Shown here: piece by piece, positions 43,670 through 54,417 of the stretch
How positions within the stretch are numbered: the stretch's first letter is position 1
Layout of the letters: the number at the start of each line of letters is the position of its first letter
Source: Geodermatophilus telluris
GTDB lineage: Bacteria; Actinomycetota; Actinomycetes; Mycobacteriales; Geodermatophilaceae
Assembly (NCBI RefSeq): GCF_900102745.1
Contig: NZ_FMZF01000001.1
Span: forward strand, 558,001 to 622,000
Direction: 5' to 3'
Length of the DNA: 64,000 nt
Notes under the pieces: model-generated
Seen by the model: only the letters and a program-made list of their open reading frames with translations
Database searches by the model: none
Told to the model about the DNA's origin: nothing
Made by a program: the position numbers and the translations under genes

Positions 43670-44905
43670 CTACGCGGGGGTGACCCGCAACAGGCGGTCC
43701 TCGCCGTCGCCGTTGTCGGTGGTCAGGTACAGCGCGTCGTCGCTGCCGAGCACCGGGGTGCGCACCCGGCCGTAGGTGTCCTCCAGCTCCGGCACGCGGA
43801 ACTGCTCGACCAGCCGGCCCTCGTCGACCCGCAGCGCCAGCACGCCGGTGTCCTTCTGCACGCCGATGACCAGGACGCCGTCGTAGCCGCCCCACTGCGC
43901 GCCGCTGAGGAACTCCGCGCCGCTGGTGGCGATCGTCGGGAGGCCGGAGGACCAGACCGCGGGGATCGCGCCGGGGACGGCCGGGTCGGTCATCGGCACG
44001 CTCTCGTCGTAGCCACCGCCGGAGCCGTCGGGGTCCCACCCGTAGTTTCCGCCGGGCACCGACAGGTTGACCTCGTCGTCGCGGTCGGAGCCCTGCTCGG
44101 CGGTGTACACCGCGCCGGTGCCCGGGTGCACGGCGATGCCCTGCACGTTGCGGTGCCCGGAGCTGAGGACCAGCCGGGTGTCGGGGTCGGCGTCGTCGGC
44201 GAACGGGTTGCCGGGAGCGGGGCCGCCGGTGGCCGGGTCGACGCGCAGGACCTTGCCGGCCGTCGTGCCGAGGTCCTGCGGGTTGGCGCCGACGGCGTTG
44301 TCGCCGGTGCCGACCAGCAGCGCGCCGGTCGGGTCGAAGCGCACCCGGCAGCCACCGTGCCGGCCGGAGGACTCGTTCACCGGGATGTCGCCGACGAGGG
44401 GGTCGGCCACGCGGGTGGCGCGGGTCCAGCCGGCGTCGACCGTCCAGGCGACCACCTGGATCTCCGCGCCGCCGTCCTCCTCGACGCCCTGGCAGGTGTA
44501 GAACCGCCGGTCGTCGGCGAAGGACGGGCTGAGCACCAGGCCCATGAGGCCGGTCTCGCCGACGGCGAAGAGGTCGGCGAGGTCGGCGTCGAGCTCCCGG
44601 GCCGCGCCGTCGGGCAGCACGACGGTCAGGCCGCCGCCGCGCTCGTCGAGCAGCAGGGTGCCGTCGGGGGCCTGCGCGACGTCCCACGGGTGGTCGAGGC
44701 CGTCGAGGACGGTCTCCACCTCCAGCGCGGGCAGGCCGCCGGGCGCGGTCCCCCCGCCGTCGGGGGCCCCGGTCGGCGCCTCGGCCTCCTGCCTGCCGGG
44801 CAGGTCGCCGGTCCCGTCCCCCGAGCAGCCGGTCAGCAGGAGCGCAGCGGCCAGCACGGCCCGCGTGCAGGCTCCCGCCGCGGGGCTGCGCGCGGCGAGG
44901 GGCAC
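43670..44905 (-). CDS. PQQ-dependent sugar dehydrogenase-like lipoprotein
   Basis: A 411-residue exported protein. GTG 44905 was chosen for GAGGA five bases upstream. The signal peptide ends in ALLLTGC (lipobox), followed by a Gly/Pro linker and a six-bladed propeller of the soluble glucose/aldose dehydrogenase type: LDHPWDVAQAPDG, GETGLMGLVLSP, SSGRHGGCRVRFDP, SSGHRNVQGIAVHP, YTAEQGSDRDDEVN and GNYGWDP are family signatures. Predicted to oxidise sugars outside the cell with PQQ; no PQQ synthesis genes are present here. It lies nine bases before the polyprenyl synthase stop, same strand. Confidence 0.85.
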   Translation of the reverse strand: MPLAARSPAAGACTRAVLAAALLLTGCSGDGTGDLPGRQEAEAPTGAPDGGGTAPGGLPALEVETVLDGLDHPWDVAQAPDGTLLLDERGGGLTVVLPDGAARELDADLADLFAVGETGLMGLVLSPSFADDRRFYTCQGVEEDGGAEIQVVAWTVDAGWTRATRVADPLVGDIPVNESSGRHGGCRVRFDPTGALLVGTGDNAVGANPQDLGTTAGKVLRVDPATGGPAPGNPFADDADPDTRLVLSSGHRNVQGIAVHPGTGAVYTAEQGSDRDDEVNLSVPGGNYGWDPDGSGGGYDESVPMTDPAVPGAIPAVWSSGLPTIATSGAEFLSGAQWGGYDGVLVIGVQKDTGVLALRVDEGRLVEQFRVPELEDTYGRVRTPVLGSDDALYLTTDNGDGEDRLLRVTPA

Positions 44906-44913
44906 GGGGGTCC

Positions 44914-45972
44914 TCAGCTGGTGCGGGTGACCACGTAGTCGCACAGCGCGGCGAGGGCGTCGCGCACCTCACCGGCCGGGACGTCGGCGAGGGAGGCCTG
45001 GGCGCGGTCGGCGTAGTCGCGCAGCACCTCGCCGGCGCGTGCCAGCGCCGCCGAGCTCCGCAGCAGCGCCAGCGCCTCGGCGTGCTCGGCGTCGTCGGAC
45101 AGCGGGCGGGCGACCAGCTCGCGCAGCCGCGCCTCGGCGGGGTCGTCCCCGGTGAGCGCGATGAGCGCCGGCAGCGTGGCGATGCCCTCGCGGAGGTCGG
45201 TGCCCGGCGACTTCCCGGAGGCGCCGTCCTCGCTGACGATGTCGAGCAGGTCGTCGGAGATCTGGAAGGCGACGCCGACCAGCTCGCCGAAGCGGGTGAG
45301 CGCCTCGACCAGCGCGGGCTCGACGCCGGCGAAGGTGGCGCCGAAGCGGGCGGAGGTGGCCACCAGCGAGCCGGTCTTGTCGGCGAGCACCTCGAGGTAG
45401 TGGGTGACCCGGTCCTCGCCCGGGCGCGCGCCCACGGTCTCCCGGATCTGCCCCGTGACCAGCCGCTCGAAGGTCCGCGCCTGGATGCGCACCGCCTCGG
45501 GGCCGAGGTCGGCGAGGATGTCCGACGCACGGGCGAAGAGGAAGTCGCCGGTCAGGATGGCCACGCTGTTGGTCCACCGGCTGTTGGCGCTGGGCGCCCC
45601 GCGGCGGACGGAGGCCTCGTCCATCACGTCGTCGTGGTAGAGCGTCGCCAGGTGGGTCAGCTCGCAGACGACGGCGGCGCGGACGACGTCGGGGGCCTGC
45701 GCGTCCCCGAGCTGGGCGGCCAGGAGCGCGAGCATCGGCCGGAACCGCTTGCCCCCGGCCGCCATGAGGTGCCCGGCCGCCTCGGAGACGAACGAGTGGT
45801 CGCTGTCCACGGCGGTGGCGAGAGCCGCCTCCACACGGGCGAGCCCGTCGCCCAGGGACGTCCCGAGCGGGCCGGCGGGCAGCCAGGCCCCGACGGTGGA
45901 GGCGGGTGTCGAGATGCGGTGCCAGACCTCGGCCGGGGCGATCCCGTCGACGGCGGCACGGGGTCCGGTCAT
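44914..45972 (-). CDS. Polyprenyl diphosphate synthase (menaquinone side chain)
   Basis: A 352-residue trans-isoprenyl synthase. First Asp-rich motif DDVMDE starting at Asp114 with RRG following; second motif SDDLLDIVSE near residue 245; KTGSLVATS and GGKRFRP are also conserved. Overlaps the nuoN stop (ATGA), so it is the last-but-one gene of the nuo transcript. In M. tuberculosis the equivalent gene (grcC1) lies next to menJ and htpX, all three of which occur in this window. Chain length (hepta to nona) cannot be read by eye. Confidence 0.92.
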   Translation of the reverse strand: MTGPRAAVDGIAPAEVWHRISTPASTVGAWLPAGPLGTSLGDGLARVEAALATAVDSDHSFVSEAAGHLMAAGGKRFRPMLALLAAQLGDAQAPDVVRAAVVCELTHLATLYHDDVMDEASVRRGAPSANSRWTNSVAILTGDFLFARASDILADLGPEAVRIQARTFERLVTGQIRETVGARPGEDRVTHYLEVLADKTGSLVATSARFGATFAGVEPALVEALTRFGELVGVAFQISDDLLDIVSEDGASGKSPGTDLREGIATLPALIALTGDDPAEARLRELVARPLSDDAEHAEALALLRSSAALARAGEVLRDYADRAQASLADVPAGEVRDALAALCDYVVTRTS

Positions 45973-47519
45973 CAACCGACGAAGATAGCCGCCTGGTCCG
46001 CCAGGGCGAGCACCGACCCGGGGACGACGCCCAGCACCAGGGTGGCCGCCGCCGTCACGGCCAGCACGATCGTGGTGGGCAGGCCGGGCACGCCGACCGT
46101 GGGACCGTCGGCCGCGGGCTCGGAGAAGTACATGAGCACGATCACCCGCAGGTAGAAGAAGGCCGCCACCGCGCTGGCCAGCAGCGCGACCAGGGCCAGC
46201 GGCCAGGCACCGTTCTCGATGGCGGCCCGGAACACGGCGAACTTTCCGGTGAACCCGCTGGTGAGCGGGATGCCGGCCAGCGCGAGCAGGAACAGGCTCA
46301 TCACCGCGGCGGTGAGCGGCGAGCGCTGCGCCAGCCCGGCCCACTGCGACAGGTGGGTGGCCTCGCCGTCACCGCTGCGCACCAGGGTGAGGACGGCGAA
46401 CGCGCCGAGCGTGGTCAGGCCGTAGGCGAGCAGGTAGAACATCGTGGCCGGCAGGCCGGAGCCCGCGGGGTCACCGGCGCCCGGGTAGCCCAGGACGCCG
46501 GTGAGCAGGAAGCCGGCGTGGGCCACCGAGGAGTAGGCCAGCATCCGCTTGAGGTCGGTCTGGGTGAGACCGAGGACCGCGCCGACGACCATGGAGACGA
46601 TGGCGACGCCGTAGACCAGGGGCCGCCAGGTCCACTCCTCGGGACCGAACGCGACGTAGAGCAGCCGCAGGATCGCGCCGAACGCGGCGACCTTGGTGCA
46701 GGCGGCCATGAAGGCGGTCACCGGGGTGGGCGCGCCCTGGTAGACGTCGGGCGTCCAGGTGTGGAACGGGGCGACGCTCGCCTTGAACAGCAGGCCGACG
46801 ACGAGCAGCGCGAGGCCCAGCACGAGCAGCACCTCGCCGTCGCCCGCGCCCACCGCGGAGCGGACGTCGGCCAGCCGCACGCTGCCGGTGGCGCCGTAGA
46901 CCAGGGCGACGCCGTACAGGAAGAACGCCGAGGCGAAGGCGCCGAGCAGGAAGTACTTGACCGCGGCCTCCTGCGACAGCAGCCGCCTCCGGCGGGCCAG
47001 GCCGCTGATCAGGTACAGCGGGAGGCTGAGCACCTCGAGCGCGACGAACATGACCAGCAGGTCGTTGGCCGCGACGAACAGCATCATCCCGCCGACGGCG
47101 AACAGCGTCAGCGGGTAGACCTCGGTCTGCACCCGCTGCACGGTGAGCAGCTCGCGGTCGCGGACGCTGCCGGCCGGGACGGCGGCGGAGACCACGAACG
47201 CCGAGCGGGCCGGGTCGAGGTTGCGCTCGGCGAACATCAGCACCGACAGGGCGGCGAGCCCGGCGATGGTGGCCTGCAGGAAGACGGCGGCGCCGTCGAC
47301 GGCGAGCGCCCCGCCGGCGGTCACCTCCCCGGTGCCGGCCAGCAGCAGGGTGGTGACCAGCCCGCCGAGGGTGCCGACCAGCGCGACGCCCACCTGGACC
47401 GGGTGGCGGCTCTCGCGCGGCCCGAACGCCTCGACCAGCACCCCGACGCAGGCGGCGCCGAAGACGAACAGCAGCGGCAGGAGTGCGGCCAGCGAGAGGT
47501 CGGGGGCCTCGATGGACAT
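45972..47519 (-). CDS. nuoN: NADH-quinone oxidoreductase subunit N
   Basis: A 515-residue antiporter-like membrane subunit with about 14 transmembrane segments; LYLISGLARRRRLLSQEAAV, LLFKASVAPFHTWTPDVYQG and DLKRMLAYSSVAHAGFLL are the conserved lysine-bearing helices of the proton channel. Start overlaps nuoM stop (ATGA). A polar loop with RSAFVVSAAVPAGSVRDREL near residue 105 is longer than in E. coli. Confidence 0.96.
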   Translation of the reverse strand: MSIEAPDLSLAALLPLLFVFGAACVGVLVEAFGPRESRHPVQVGVALVGTLGGLVTTLLLAGTGEVTAGGALAVDGAAVFLQATIAGLAALSVLMFAERNLDPARSAFVVSAAVPAGSVRDRELLTVQRVQTEVYPLTLFAVGGMMLFVAANDLLVMFVALEVLSLPLYLISGLARRRRLLSQEAAVKYFLLGAFASAFFLYGVALVYGATGSVRLADVRSAVGAGDGEVLLVLGLALLVVGLLFKASVAPFHTWTPDVYQGAPTPVTAFMAACTKVAAFGAILRLLYVAFGPEEWTWRPLVYGVAIVSMVVGAVLGLTQTDLKRMLAYSSVAHAGFLLTGVLGYPGAGDPAGSGLPATMFYLLAYGLTTLGAFAVLTLVRSGDGEATHLSQWAGLAQRSPLTAAVMSLFLLALAGIPLTSGFTGKFAVFRAAIENGAWPLALVALLASAVAAFFYLRVIVLMYFSEPAADGPTVGVPGLPTTIVLAVTAAATLVLGVVPGSVLALADQAAIFVG

Positions 47520-49180
47520 CAGTCGGTCCCCTCGGAGGAGTCGGGCGTGCCGGCACCGACGTCGCTCATGGTGGCGGCGACGGCGGGCTCGACCAGGCGG
47601 ACGAGCGGCTGCGGGTAGACGCCGAGCACGAGGACCAGCGCCACGAGCGGGGCGACGACGGCGACCTCGCGGCGGGACAGGTCCCGCACGCGGGTGGCGA
47701 CGCCGGCGGCCCGGGTGAGCGTGGCCGTCCCCGCCGTCCCCGTGGTCGTGACGCCGGCGGGGCTGGCGGCGGTGGCGCCGGCCGCGTGACCGGGCTCCGG
47801 GACCGCGGTGCCGGCCGTCGCGTCGTCGTCGGCGGGGAACAGCACGCCGCGCGGCGGGCCGTGCATCGTGCGTTGGTAGAGCAGCAGCACGTAGAGCGCG
47901 GCCAGCACGATGCCCACGGTGGCCAGGACCGTGAACACCGGCCGGGTCGGGAACGAGCCGATGAGCACCAGGAACTCGCTGACGAAGCTGTTGGTGCCCG
48001 GCAGCGCCAGCGAGGCCAGCCCCGCCACGAGGAACACCCCGGCGAGCTTCGGCGCGTGCGCGGCCACGCCGCCGTAGTCGCCGACCAGCCGGGACCCGCC
48101 GCGGGCGATGAGCATCCCGACGACGAGGAACAGCAGGCCCGTGGCGATGCCGTGGTTGACCATGTAGAGCACGGCGCCGGTGCCGGCCTCGGTGGTGAAC
48201 GCGAAGACGCCGAGCGCGATGAAGCCGAAGTGCGCGATCGAGGTGTAGCTGACCAGCCGCTTCATGTCGCTCTGCCCCATCGCCAGCAGCGCGGCGTACA
48301 GGATGCCGGCGACCGCGAGCACCAGCACCAGTGGCGCGAACTCCCGCGACGCGTCGGGGAACAGCGGCAGGCAGTAGCGCAGGAAGCCGAAGGTGCCCAC
48401 CTTGTCCAGGACGCCGACCAGCAGCACCGCGCCGCCGATCGGGGCCTCGGCACCGGCGTCGGGCAGCCAGGTGTGCAGCGGCACCAGCGGCGCCTTGATC
48501 GCGAAGGCGACGAAGAAGCCGAGGAACAGCAGCCGCTGCGCCGTGGGGTCGATGTCGAGGTCGTTGAGCGCGGTGAAGGAGAAGGTGCCCTCCCCCGCCG
48601 CCTCGCTGACCACGTAGAGGCCGATGACGGCGGCCAGCATGACCAGGCCGCCGACCAGGCTGTAGAGGAAGAACTTGACCGCCGCGTACTGCCGCCGCGG
48701 ACCGCCGAAGCTGCCCACGATGAAGTACATCGGGACGAGCATCGCCTCGAAGAAGACGTAGAACAGGAAGACGTCGGTGGCGGCGAAGACGCCGACCATG
48801 CACGCCTCGAGCAGCAGCAGCCAGGCGAAGAAGGTGCGCATCGAGCGGCGCCCGGGCGAGGTGTCCCGCCAGGAGGCCAGCACCACCACCGGCACCAGGA
48901 CGCCGACCAGCAGCAGCATCACCAGCGCGATGCCGTCGACGCCGAGGGCGAAGTCGACGCCGAAACCGGGGATCCAGGGCACCGAGCTGGTGAGCTGGAA
49001 CCGCTCGCCGTCGGGGTCGAAGGCCAGGGCGGCCAGCACCGCCAGGACGAGCACGACCAGGCTCACGCCGAGGGCGGCCTGCTTGGCCGTGGCCTCCCGG
49101 TCACCGGGCAGCGCCGCGACGACGGCGGCGCCCAGCGCGGGCACCACCAGCATCGCGAGCAGCAGCAGGGAGTCGCTCAC
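47519..49180 (-). CDS. nuoM: NADH-quinone oxidoreductase subunit M
   Basis: A 553-residue antiporter-like subunit from GTG 49180. Conserved FFEAMLVPMYFIVGSFGG with the key Glu of helix 5, FAIKAPLVPLHTWLPDAGAE and MKRLVSYTSIAHFGFIALG. A soluble loop of about 60 residues near 430-490 (PADDDATAGTAVPEPGHAAG and on) interrupts the last helices, an expansion seen in actinobacteria. Spacing to nuoL is 64 bases, the largest gap on this side of the operon. Confidence 0.96.
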   Translation of the reverse strand: MSDSLLLLAMLVVPALGAAVVAALPGDREATAKQAALGVSLVVLVLAVLAALAFDPDGERFQLTSSVPWIPGFGVDFALGVDGIALVMLLLVGVLVPVVVLASWRDTSPGRRSMRTFFAWLLLLEACMVGVFAATDVFLFYVFFEAMLVPMYFIVGSFGGPRRQYAAVKFFLYSLVGGLVMLAAVIGLYVVSEAAGEGTFSFTALNDLDIDPTAQRLLFLGFFVAFAIKAPLVPLHTWLPDAGAEAPIGGAVLLVGVLDKVGTFGFLRYCLPLFPDASREFAPLVLVLAVAGILYAALLAMGQSDMKRLVSYTSIAHFGFIALGVFAFTTEAGTGAVLYMVNHGIATGLLFLVVGMLIARGGSRLVGDYGGVAAHAPKLAGVFLVAGLASLALPGTNSFVSEFLVLIGSFPTRPVFTVLATVGIVLAALYVLLLYQRTMHGPPRGVLFPADDDATAGTAVPEPGHAAGATAASPAGVTTTGTAGTATLTRAAGVATRVRDLSRREVAVVAPLVALVLVLGVYPQPLVRLVEPAVAATMSDVGAGTPDSSEGTD

Positions 49181-49244
49181 GCCGGGCTCCTGAGGGTCGC
49201 GGTCGGCACGTCGTCGGTCGTCCTCTCGTCGGGCAGGGGTCCGC

Positions 49245-51164
49245 TCACCCGGCCGTCACCGCCAGCAGGGCCCCGGCCACGACGACCGCGCCGCCGAGCA
49301 TCCCGAGGGCGTAGGACCGGACGAAGCCGGTCTGCGCCCGGCCCAGCCGCGAGGACGAGCCGCCGAGCGTGGCGGCCAGGCCGTTGACCGCGCCGTCGAC
49401 GCCGCGGTTGTCCACCCACACCAGCGCGCGGGTCAGCCACTGCCCGGGCCGCATGAACAGCGACTCGTTGACCGCGTCGGCGTAGAGGGCCTGGCGGGCG
49501 GCACGGGTGACCGGCGAGACGCGCTCCGGCGCGACCACCGGGATCTCGCGGCGACCGACGAACAGCCACGCGGCCAGGACGCCGACCAGCACCACCGCGG
49601 TCACCACGATCCCGACGACGGCGGGCGCCACCACGTGCTCGGCCTCCTCGGGGGCACCGAACACCGGGGACAGCCACTCGTCGAGCGGGAAGACGTTGAC
49701 CAGGAGGAACCCCGCGGCCACCGACCCGACGGCGAGCACGACCATCGGCGCGGTCATCACCGACGGCGACTCGTGCGGGTGCACGCCCTCGGTCCACCGC
49801 GGCCGGCCGAGGAAGGTCATCAGCATCAACCGGGTCATGTAGAAGGCGGTCAGCCCGGCCCCGACGACGGCGACGGCACCCAGCAGCCAGCCCGACGTCC
49901 CGCCGCGGTCCAGCGCCGCCTCGATGATCGCGTCCTTGGTCCAGTAGCCGGACAGGAACGGGAAGCCGATGAGCGCCAGGTAGCCCAGGCCGAAGGTGAC
50001 GAAGGTGACCGGCAGCCTGCGCGCCAGCCCGCCGAAGCGGCGCATGTCCACCTGGTCGTCCATGGCGTGCATGACCGACCCGGCGCCGAGGAACAGCCCG
50101 GCCTTGAAGAAGCCGTGGGTGAGCAGGTGGGCGATGCCGGCCGCGTAGCCGACCGGGCCCAGGCCCACCGCCAGGAACATGTAGCCGATCTGGCTGACCG
50201 TGGAGTAGGCCAGCACCTTCTTGATGTCGTCGTAGGCGCAGCCGGCGATCGCGCCGATGAGCAGGGTGAGCGCGCCGACGGCGAGGACGACGGTGCGGGC
50301 GGTCGGCGTGAGGTCGTAGATCGGCGCCGAGCGGGCGATGAGGTAGACGCCGGCGGTGACCATGGTGGCGGCGTGGATGAGCGCCGAGACCGGCGTCGGG
50401 CCCTCCATGGCATCGGGCAGCCACGCCTGCAGCGGGAACTGGCCGGACTTGCCGCAGGCGCCGAGCAGGAGCAGCAGGCCGATGGCGGTGACGGTCCCGC
50501 CGGCCAGCGTGCCGATGCCCCCGAAGACGCCCTCGTAGCTCACCGTGCCCAGCTGGGCGAACATGAGGAAGATCGCCAGGGCCAGGCCGACGTCGCCGAC
50601 CCGGTTCATGACGAACGCCTTCTTCGCGGCGGTGGCCGCGGCCGGGCGCTCGTGCCAGAAGGCGATGAGCAGGTAGGACGCCAGGCCGACGCCCTCCCAG
50701 CCGACGTAGAGGGCCACGTAGTTGTCGCCGAGGACGAGCAGCAGCATCGCCGCGACGAACAGGTTGAGGTAGGCGAAGAAGCGGCGGCGGCGCGGGTCGT
50801 GCGCCATGTAGCCGATCGAGTAGACGTGGATGAGCGCGCCCACGCCGGTGATCAGCAGCACGAACGTCGCCGACAGCGGGTCGACGAGCAGGCCGGCCCG
50901 CACGTCGAGCTCGCCGACGCCGATGAAGGTGAACAGGTCGACGGCGACCGAGCGCTGGTCGCTGCCGGCCAGCGCGACGGTGCACAGCAGCCCGACGACG
51001 AACGCGGCGGCGACGGTCGCCGTCCCCAGCAGGTGGCCGAAGCGGTCGGTGCGGCGGCCGCCGAGCAGGAGGACCGCGGCCCCGAGCAGCGGCAGCGCGA
51101 TCACCAGCCACGCGGCCGAGAGCAGTCCGTCGGCGGCGACGGTGTCCAGTCCCCCGGTGTCCAT
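49245..51164 (-). CDS. nuoL: NADH-quinone oxidoreductase subunit L
   Basis: A 639-residue subunit, the distal antiporter-like protein with the long lateral helix. [60 protein letters not shown] and [20 protein letters not shown] are the conserved channel segments; the C-terminal third provides the connecting helix. ATG 51164 chosen for homology (the frame is open upstream into nuoK). 14 bases follow nuoK. Confidence 0.96.
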   Translation of the reverse strand: MDTGGLDTVAADGLLSAAWLVIALPLLGAAVLLLGGRRTDRFGHLLGTATVAAAFVVGLLCTVALAGSDQRSVAVDLFTFIGVGELDVRAGLLVDPLSATFVLLITGVGALIHVYSIGYMAHDPRRRRFFAYLNLFVAAMLLLVLGDNYVALYVGWEGVGLASYLLIAFWHERPAAATAAKKAFVMNRVGDVGLALAIFLMFAQLGTVSYEGVFGGIGTLAGGTVTAIGLLLLLGACGKSGQFPLQAWLPDAMEGPTPVSALIHAATMVTAGVYLIARSAPIYDLTPTARTVVLAVGALTLLIGAIAGCAYDDIKKVLAYSTVSQIGYMFLAVGLGPVGYAAGIAHLLTHGFFKAGLFLGAGSVMHAMDDQVDMRRFGGLARRLPVTFVTFGLGYLALIGFPFLSGYWTKDAIIEAALDRGGTSGWLLGAVAVVGAGLTAFYMTRLMLMTFLGRPRWTEGVHPHESPSVMTAPMVVLAVGSVAAGFLLVNVFPLDEWLSPVFGAPEEAEHVVAPAVVGIVVTAVVLVGVLAAWLFVGRREIPVVAPERVSPVTRAARQALYADAVNESLFMRPGQWLTRALVWVDNRGVDGAVNGLAATLGGSSSRLGRAQTGFVRSYALGMLGGAVVVAGALLAVTAG

Positions 51165-51178
51165 GTCCCCGGCTCCCG

Positions 51179-51478
51179 TCAGTACTTGAGCAGGTTGGCG
51201 TCGTCGACCGACGCCGACCGGCGGGTCCGGTAGATCGACATGATGATCGCCAGGCCGACGACGACCTCGGCGGCGGCCACGACCATGACGAAGAAGGCCA
51301 TGATCTGGCCGTCGATGGTCCCGGTGGCCCGGGCGAAGGTGACCAGCGTCAGGTTCACCGAGTTGAGCATCAGCTCGACGCACATGAACACGACGATCGC
51401 GTTGCGGCGCACCAGCACGCCGACCGCGCCGATGGTGAACAGGATCGCCGCGAGCACCAGGTAGTGCGTCAGCGTCAT
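51179..51478 (-). CDS. nuoK: NADH-quinone oxidoreductase subunit K
   Basis: A 99-residue protein with three transmembrane segments: [40 protein letters not shown] with the conserved Glu of the E-channel, and [20 protein letters not shown] with the second Glu. Start overlaps the nuoJ stop (ATGA). Confidence 0.97.
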   Translation of the reverse strand: MTLTHYLVLAAILFTIGAVGVLVRRNAIVVFMCVELMLNSVNLTLVTFARATGTIDGQIMAFFVMVVAAAEVVVGLAIIMSIYRTRRSASVDDANLLKY

Positions 51479-52287
51479 CGCGGGCCCTCCAGGCTGCCGA
51501 GCGACGCGTCGGGGCTGCCGAGCTGGCCGCGGCCGGTGGGGCGCGGCATCTGCTCGACGTCCTGGGCGTCGATGCCGGTGGCGACCGTCTCGTCGGCGGT
51601 GCTGCCGTCGGGCAGCAGCGCGGGGGCGGCGACGGAGTTGGCGCGGGCGTACACGCCGGGGCCGGGCAGCGTCTGCGGCCGGTCGGTGAGGAAGCGCGCC
51701 CGGGACAGCTCCTTCTGGGTCTGCCGGGTGCCGGGCTCGCGCTCGATGTGGGCCAGCACCATCGCGCCGACCGCGGCGGTGATGAGCAGCGCGCTGGTCA
51801 CCTCGAAGGCCAGCAGGTACCGGGTGAAGAGCACCTCGGCGATCGCCTGGATGTTGCCCGTCCCGCCCCGCTCGTCCAGGCCGGTGGCCGCGGTGTCCCG
51901 GGTGGCGCGGGCGATGCCGGCGCCGACCAGCCCGGCGAAGCCGACGCCGAGCACGATCGCGGCCACCCGCTGCCCGCGCAGGGTCTCCACGACCGAGTCC
52001 GAGGAGTCGCGGCCGACCAGCATGAGCACGAACAGGAAGAGGATCATGATCGCGCCGGTGTAGACGATGATCTGCACCGCGCCGAGGAACGGCGCCGACT
52101 GGACGACGTAGAAGACGCCCAGCGTCAGCATGGTGTTGACCAGCCAGAGCGCCGAGTGGACGGCGTTGCGGCTGAACACCATGCCCAGCGCGCCGGCCAG
52201 CGCGATCGGGCCGAGCACCCAGAAGACGACGGCCTCCCCGGTGCCCAGCTGGACCGAGGTGTCGGCGGCCGCGGCGACCACGTTCAT
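51475..52287 (-). CDS. nuoJ: NADH-quinone oxidoreductase subunit J
   Basis: A 270-residue protein with five membrane segments ([40 protein letters not shown] etc.), the latter carrying the conserved Tyr-Thr-Gly helix with its pi-bulge. A soluble C-terminal tail of about 85 residues (from [13 protein letters not shown]) is typical of actinobacteria. Start overlaps nuoI stop (ATGA). Confidence 0.95.
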   Translation of the reverse strand: MNVVAAAADTSVQLGTGEAVVFWVLGPIALAGALGMVFSRNAVHSALWLVNTMLTLGVFYVVQSAPFLGAVQIIVYTGAIMILFLFVLMLVGRDSSDSVVETLRGQRVAAIVLGVGFAGLVGAGIARATRDTAATGLDERGGTGNIQAIAEVLFTRYLLAFEVTSALLITAAVGAMVLAHIEREPGTRQTQKELSRARFLTDRPQTLPGPGVYARANSVAAPALLPDGSTADETVATGIDAQDVEQMPRPTGRGQLGSPDASLGSLEGPR

Positions 52288-52919
52288 GCCCGCTCCACCG
52301 TCACCGGCTCGGCCGCCGAGCCGGCCTCCGGCTCGCGCACGTAGTAGGCCTTCTCGTCCTCGCCCAGGCGCATGGCGTGCGGCGGGGCCTCCATGCCCGG
52401 CAGCAGCGGGGCCATGAGCTGCTCCTTGGTGTAGATGAGGTCGGCCCGGTTGTCGTCGGCCAGCTCGAAGTCGTTGCTCATGGTCAGCGAGCGGGTCGGG
52501 CAGGCCTCGATGCACAGGCCGCAGAAGATGCAGCGCAGGTAGTTGATCTGGTAGACGCGGCCGTAGCGCTCGCCGGGGCTGTAGCGCTCGTCCTCGGTGT
52601 TGTCGCCGCCCTCGACGTAGATCGCGTCGGCCGGGCACGCCCACGCGCACAGCTCGCAGCCGACGCACTTCTCCAGCCCGTCGGGGTGCCGGTTGAGCAC
52701 GTGCCGCCCGTGGTAGCGCGGCTTGGTCACCTTGGGCGTCTCGGGGTACTGCTCGGTGGTCACCTTCTTGAACATCTGGCCGAAGGTGACGCCGAAGCCC
52801 TGGCCCGGCGCCGGGAAGAGGCTGCGCCGCGCGGGTGCGGCACCGCCGCCGCCGGCACGCTCGACCTCCCCGCCGCCGCGCCGGGCCGGGGTGGCTCCCG
52901 CGGGGGTCCGCTCAGACAT
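52284..52919 (-). CDS. nuoI: NADH-quinone oxidoreductase subunit I
   Basis: A 211-residue ferredoxin-like subunit with two 4Fe-4S motifs, [12 protein letters not shown] near residue 86 and [12 protein letters not shown] near 130, which hold clusters N6a and N6b. A 35-residue Gly/Ala-rich N-terminal extension precedes [13 protein letters not shown]. Start overlaps the nuoH stop by eight bases. Confidence 0.97.
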   Translation of the reverse strand: MSERTPAGATPARRGGGEVERAGGGGAAPARRSLFPAPGQGFGVTFGQMFKKVTTEQYPETPKVTKPRYHGRHVLNRHPDGLEKCVGCELCAWACPADAIYVEGGDNTEDERYSPGERYGRVYQINYLRCIFCGLCIEACPTRSLTMSNDFELADDNRADLIYTKEQLMAPLLPGMEAPPHAMRLGEDEKAYYVREPEAGSAAEPVTVERA

Positions 52920-54417
52920 CGGGGTCCTCCTGTGCGCTGGTGGCGGTGCTGCCCCTGCCGCCCGGGGCCCGGCGGCCGCTGCTGACCACCCCGCCCGCGG
53001 GCGCGCCGACCGGCTCGCCGCGGCGCAGCCGGGGCGAGGGCGGCACGGCGAGGTCCATGGGCGGCACCGGGAAGCCGCCCTCGGCGCGGGCCGGGCCGCT
53101 GCGCTGGGCGGGGCGGTGCCGCGGCCCGGCGGGGGGCAGCACCTCGGGCTCGGGGTCGGGGTCGGTGGCGTGCACCCCGCCGGCCGCGGCGTCGGCGGCC
53201 ATGAGCCGGGTGTCGCGGTTGGCGGTGCGGCTGGCGATCAGCAGGCCGGCGAGCACCACGATGGCCATCGGCACGCCGACGAACAGCGCGACCTGGCCGC
53301 TGGAGAGCTCCGCCTCGCGGGCGACGGTGCGCATGGTGGCGACGACGAGGATCCAGACCAGCGCGGTGGGGACCAGGACCTTCCAGCCGAAGCGCATGAA
53401 CTGGTCGTAGCGCAGCCGGGGCAGCGTCCCGCGCAGCCAGATGAAGACGAACAGCGCGAGGACGACCTTGAGGAAGAACCACAGCAGTGGCCACCAGCCG
53501 GAGTTGGCGCCGTCCCAGATCGACAGCGGCCACGGCGCCCGCCAGCCCCCGAGGAACAGCGTCGCGGCCAGGGCCGAGACGGTGACCATGTTGATGTACT
53601 CGGCCAGGAAGAACAGCGCGAACTTCAGCGACGTGTACTCGGTGTGGAAGCCGCCGACCAGCTCGCTCTCGGCCTCGGGCAGGTCGAAGGGCGCCCGGTT
53701 GGTCTCGCCCACGACGGCGACGACGTAGATGACGAAGCTGACCGGCAGCAGGACGGCGAACCAGCTGGGCCCGGTGAACTCCAGGCCGAAGAACGACACC
53801 TGGTTGCCGTCGGCCTGGGCGGCGACGATCTCCGAGGTGGACATCGAGCCCGCGTAGAGGAACACCGCGACGATCGACAGGCCCATCGCGATCTCGTAGC
53901 TGACCATCTGCGCGGCGCTGCGCAGCCCGCCGAGGAGCGGGTAGGTGGAGCCCGATGCCCAGCCGGCGAGCACGATGCCGTAGACGCCCATCGCCGAGCA
54001 GGCCAGCACGACGAGCACGCCGATGGGGGCGTCGGTCAGCTGCAGCGGGGTCCGCTGGCCGAAGATGCTCACCGTCGGGCCCAGCGGGATGACCGAGAAG
54101 GCCAGGAACGCCGGGACCGCGGAGATGACCGGCGCCAGGAAGTACACCGGCCGGTCGGCCAGCGCCGGCATGATGTCCTCCTTGAACGCCAGTTTGAGCC
54201 CGTCGGCCAGGCTCTGCAGCGACCCGCGCGGCCCGACCCGGTTGGGGCCGGAGCGCTGCTGCATGCGGGCGACGACCTTGCGCTCGAACACGATGGCGAA
54301 CAGCGTCATCAGGACCAGCACGCCGAACACGCCGACGATCTTGATGAGCACGATCCACCAGACGTCGGACCCGAAGTCCTCGAGCGTCGGCTGGTCGGCG
54401 GCGGCGAGCGGCGTCAC
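52912..54417 (-). CDS. nuoH: NADH-quinone oxidoreductase subunit H
   Basis: A 501-residue membrane subunit at the quinone site, from GTG 54417 which overlaps the nuoG stop (GTGA). Conserved [33 protein letters not shown] loop, [20 protein letters not shown] and [18 protein letters not shown]. About 100 residues beyond the last helix (from [15 protein letters not shown]) form a Pro/Arg-rich tail ending QEDPDV; this is longer than most NuoH. Confidence 0.96.
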   Translation of the reverse strand: MTPLAAADQPTLEDFGSDVWWIVLIKIVGVFGVLVLMTLFAIVFERKVVARMQQRSGPNRVGPRGSLQSLADGLKLAFKEDIMPALADRPVYFLAPVISAVPAFLAFSVIPLGPTVSIFGQRTPLQLTDAPIGVLVVLACSAMGVYGIVLAGWASGSTYPLLGGLRSAAQMVSYEIAMGLSIVAVFLYAGSMSTSEIVAAQADGNQVSFFGLEFTGPSWFAVLLPVSFVIYVVAVVGETNRAPFDLPEAESELVGGFHTEYTSLKFALFFLAEYINMVTVSALAATLFLGGWRAPWPLSIWDGANSGWWPLLWFFLKVVLALFVFIWLRGTLPRLRYDQFMRFGWKVLVPTALVWILVVATMRTVAREAELSSGQVALFVGVPMAIVVLAGLLIASRTANRDTRLMAADAAAGGVHATDPDPEPEVLPPAGPRHRPAQRSGPARAEGGFPVPPMDLAVPPSPRLRRGEPVGAPAGGVVSSGRRAPGGRGSTATSAQEDPDV

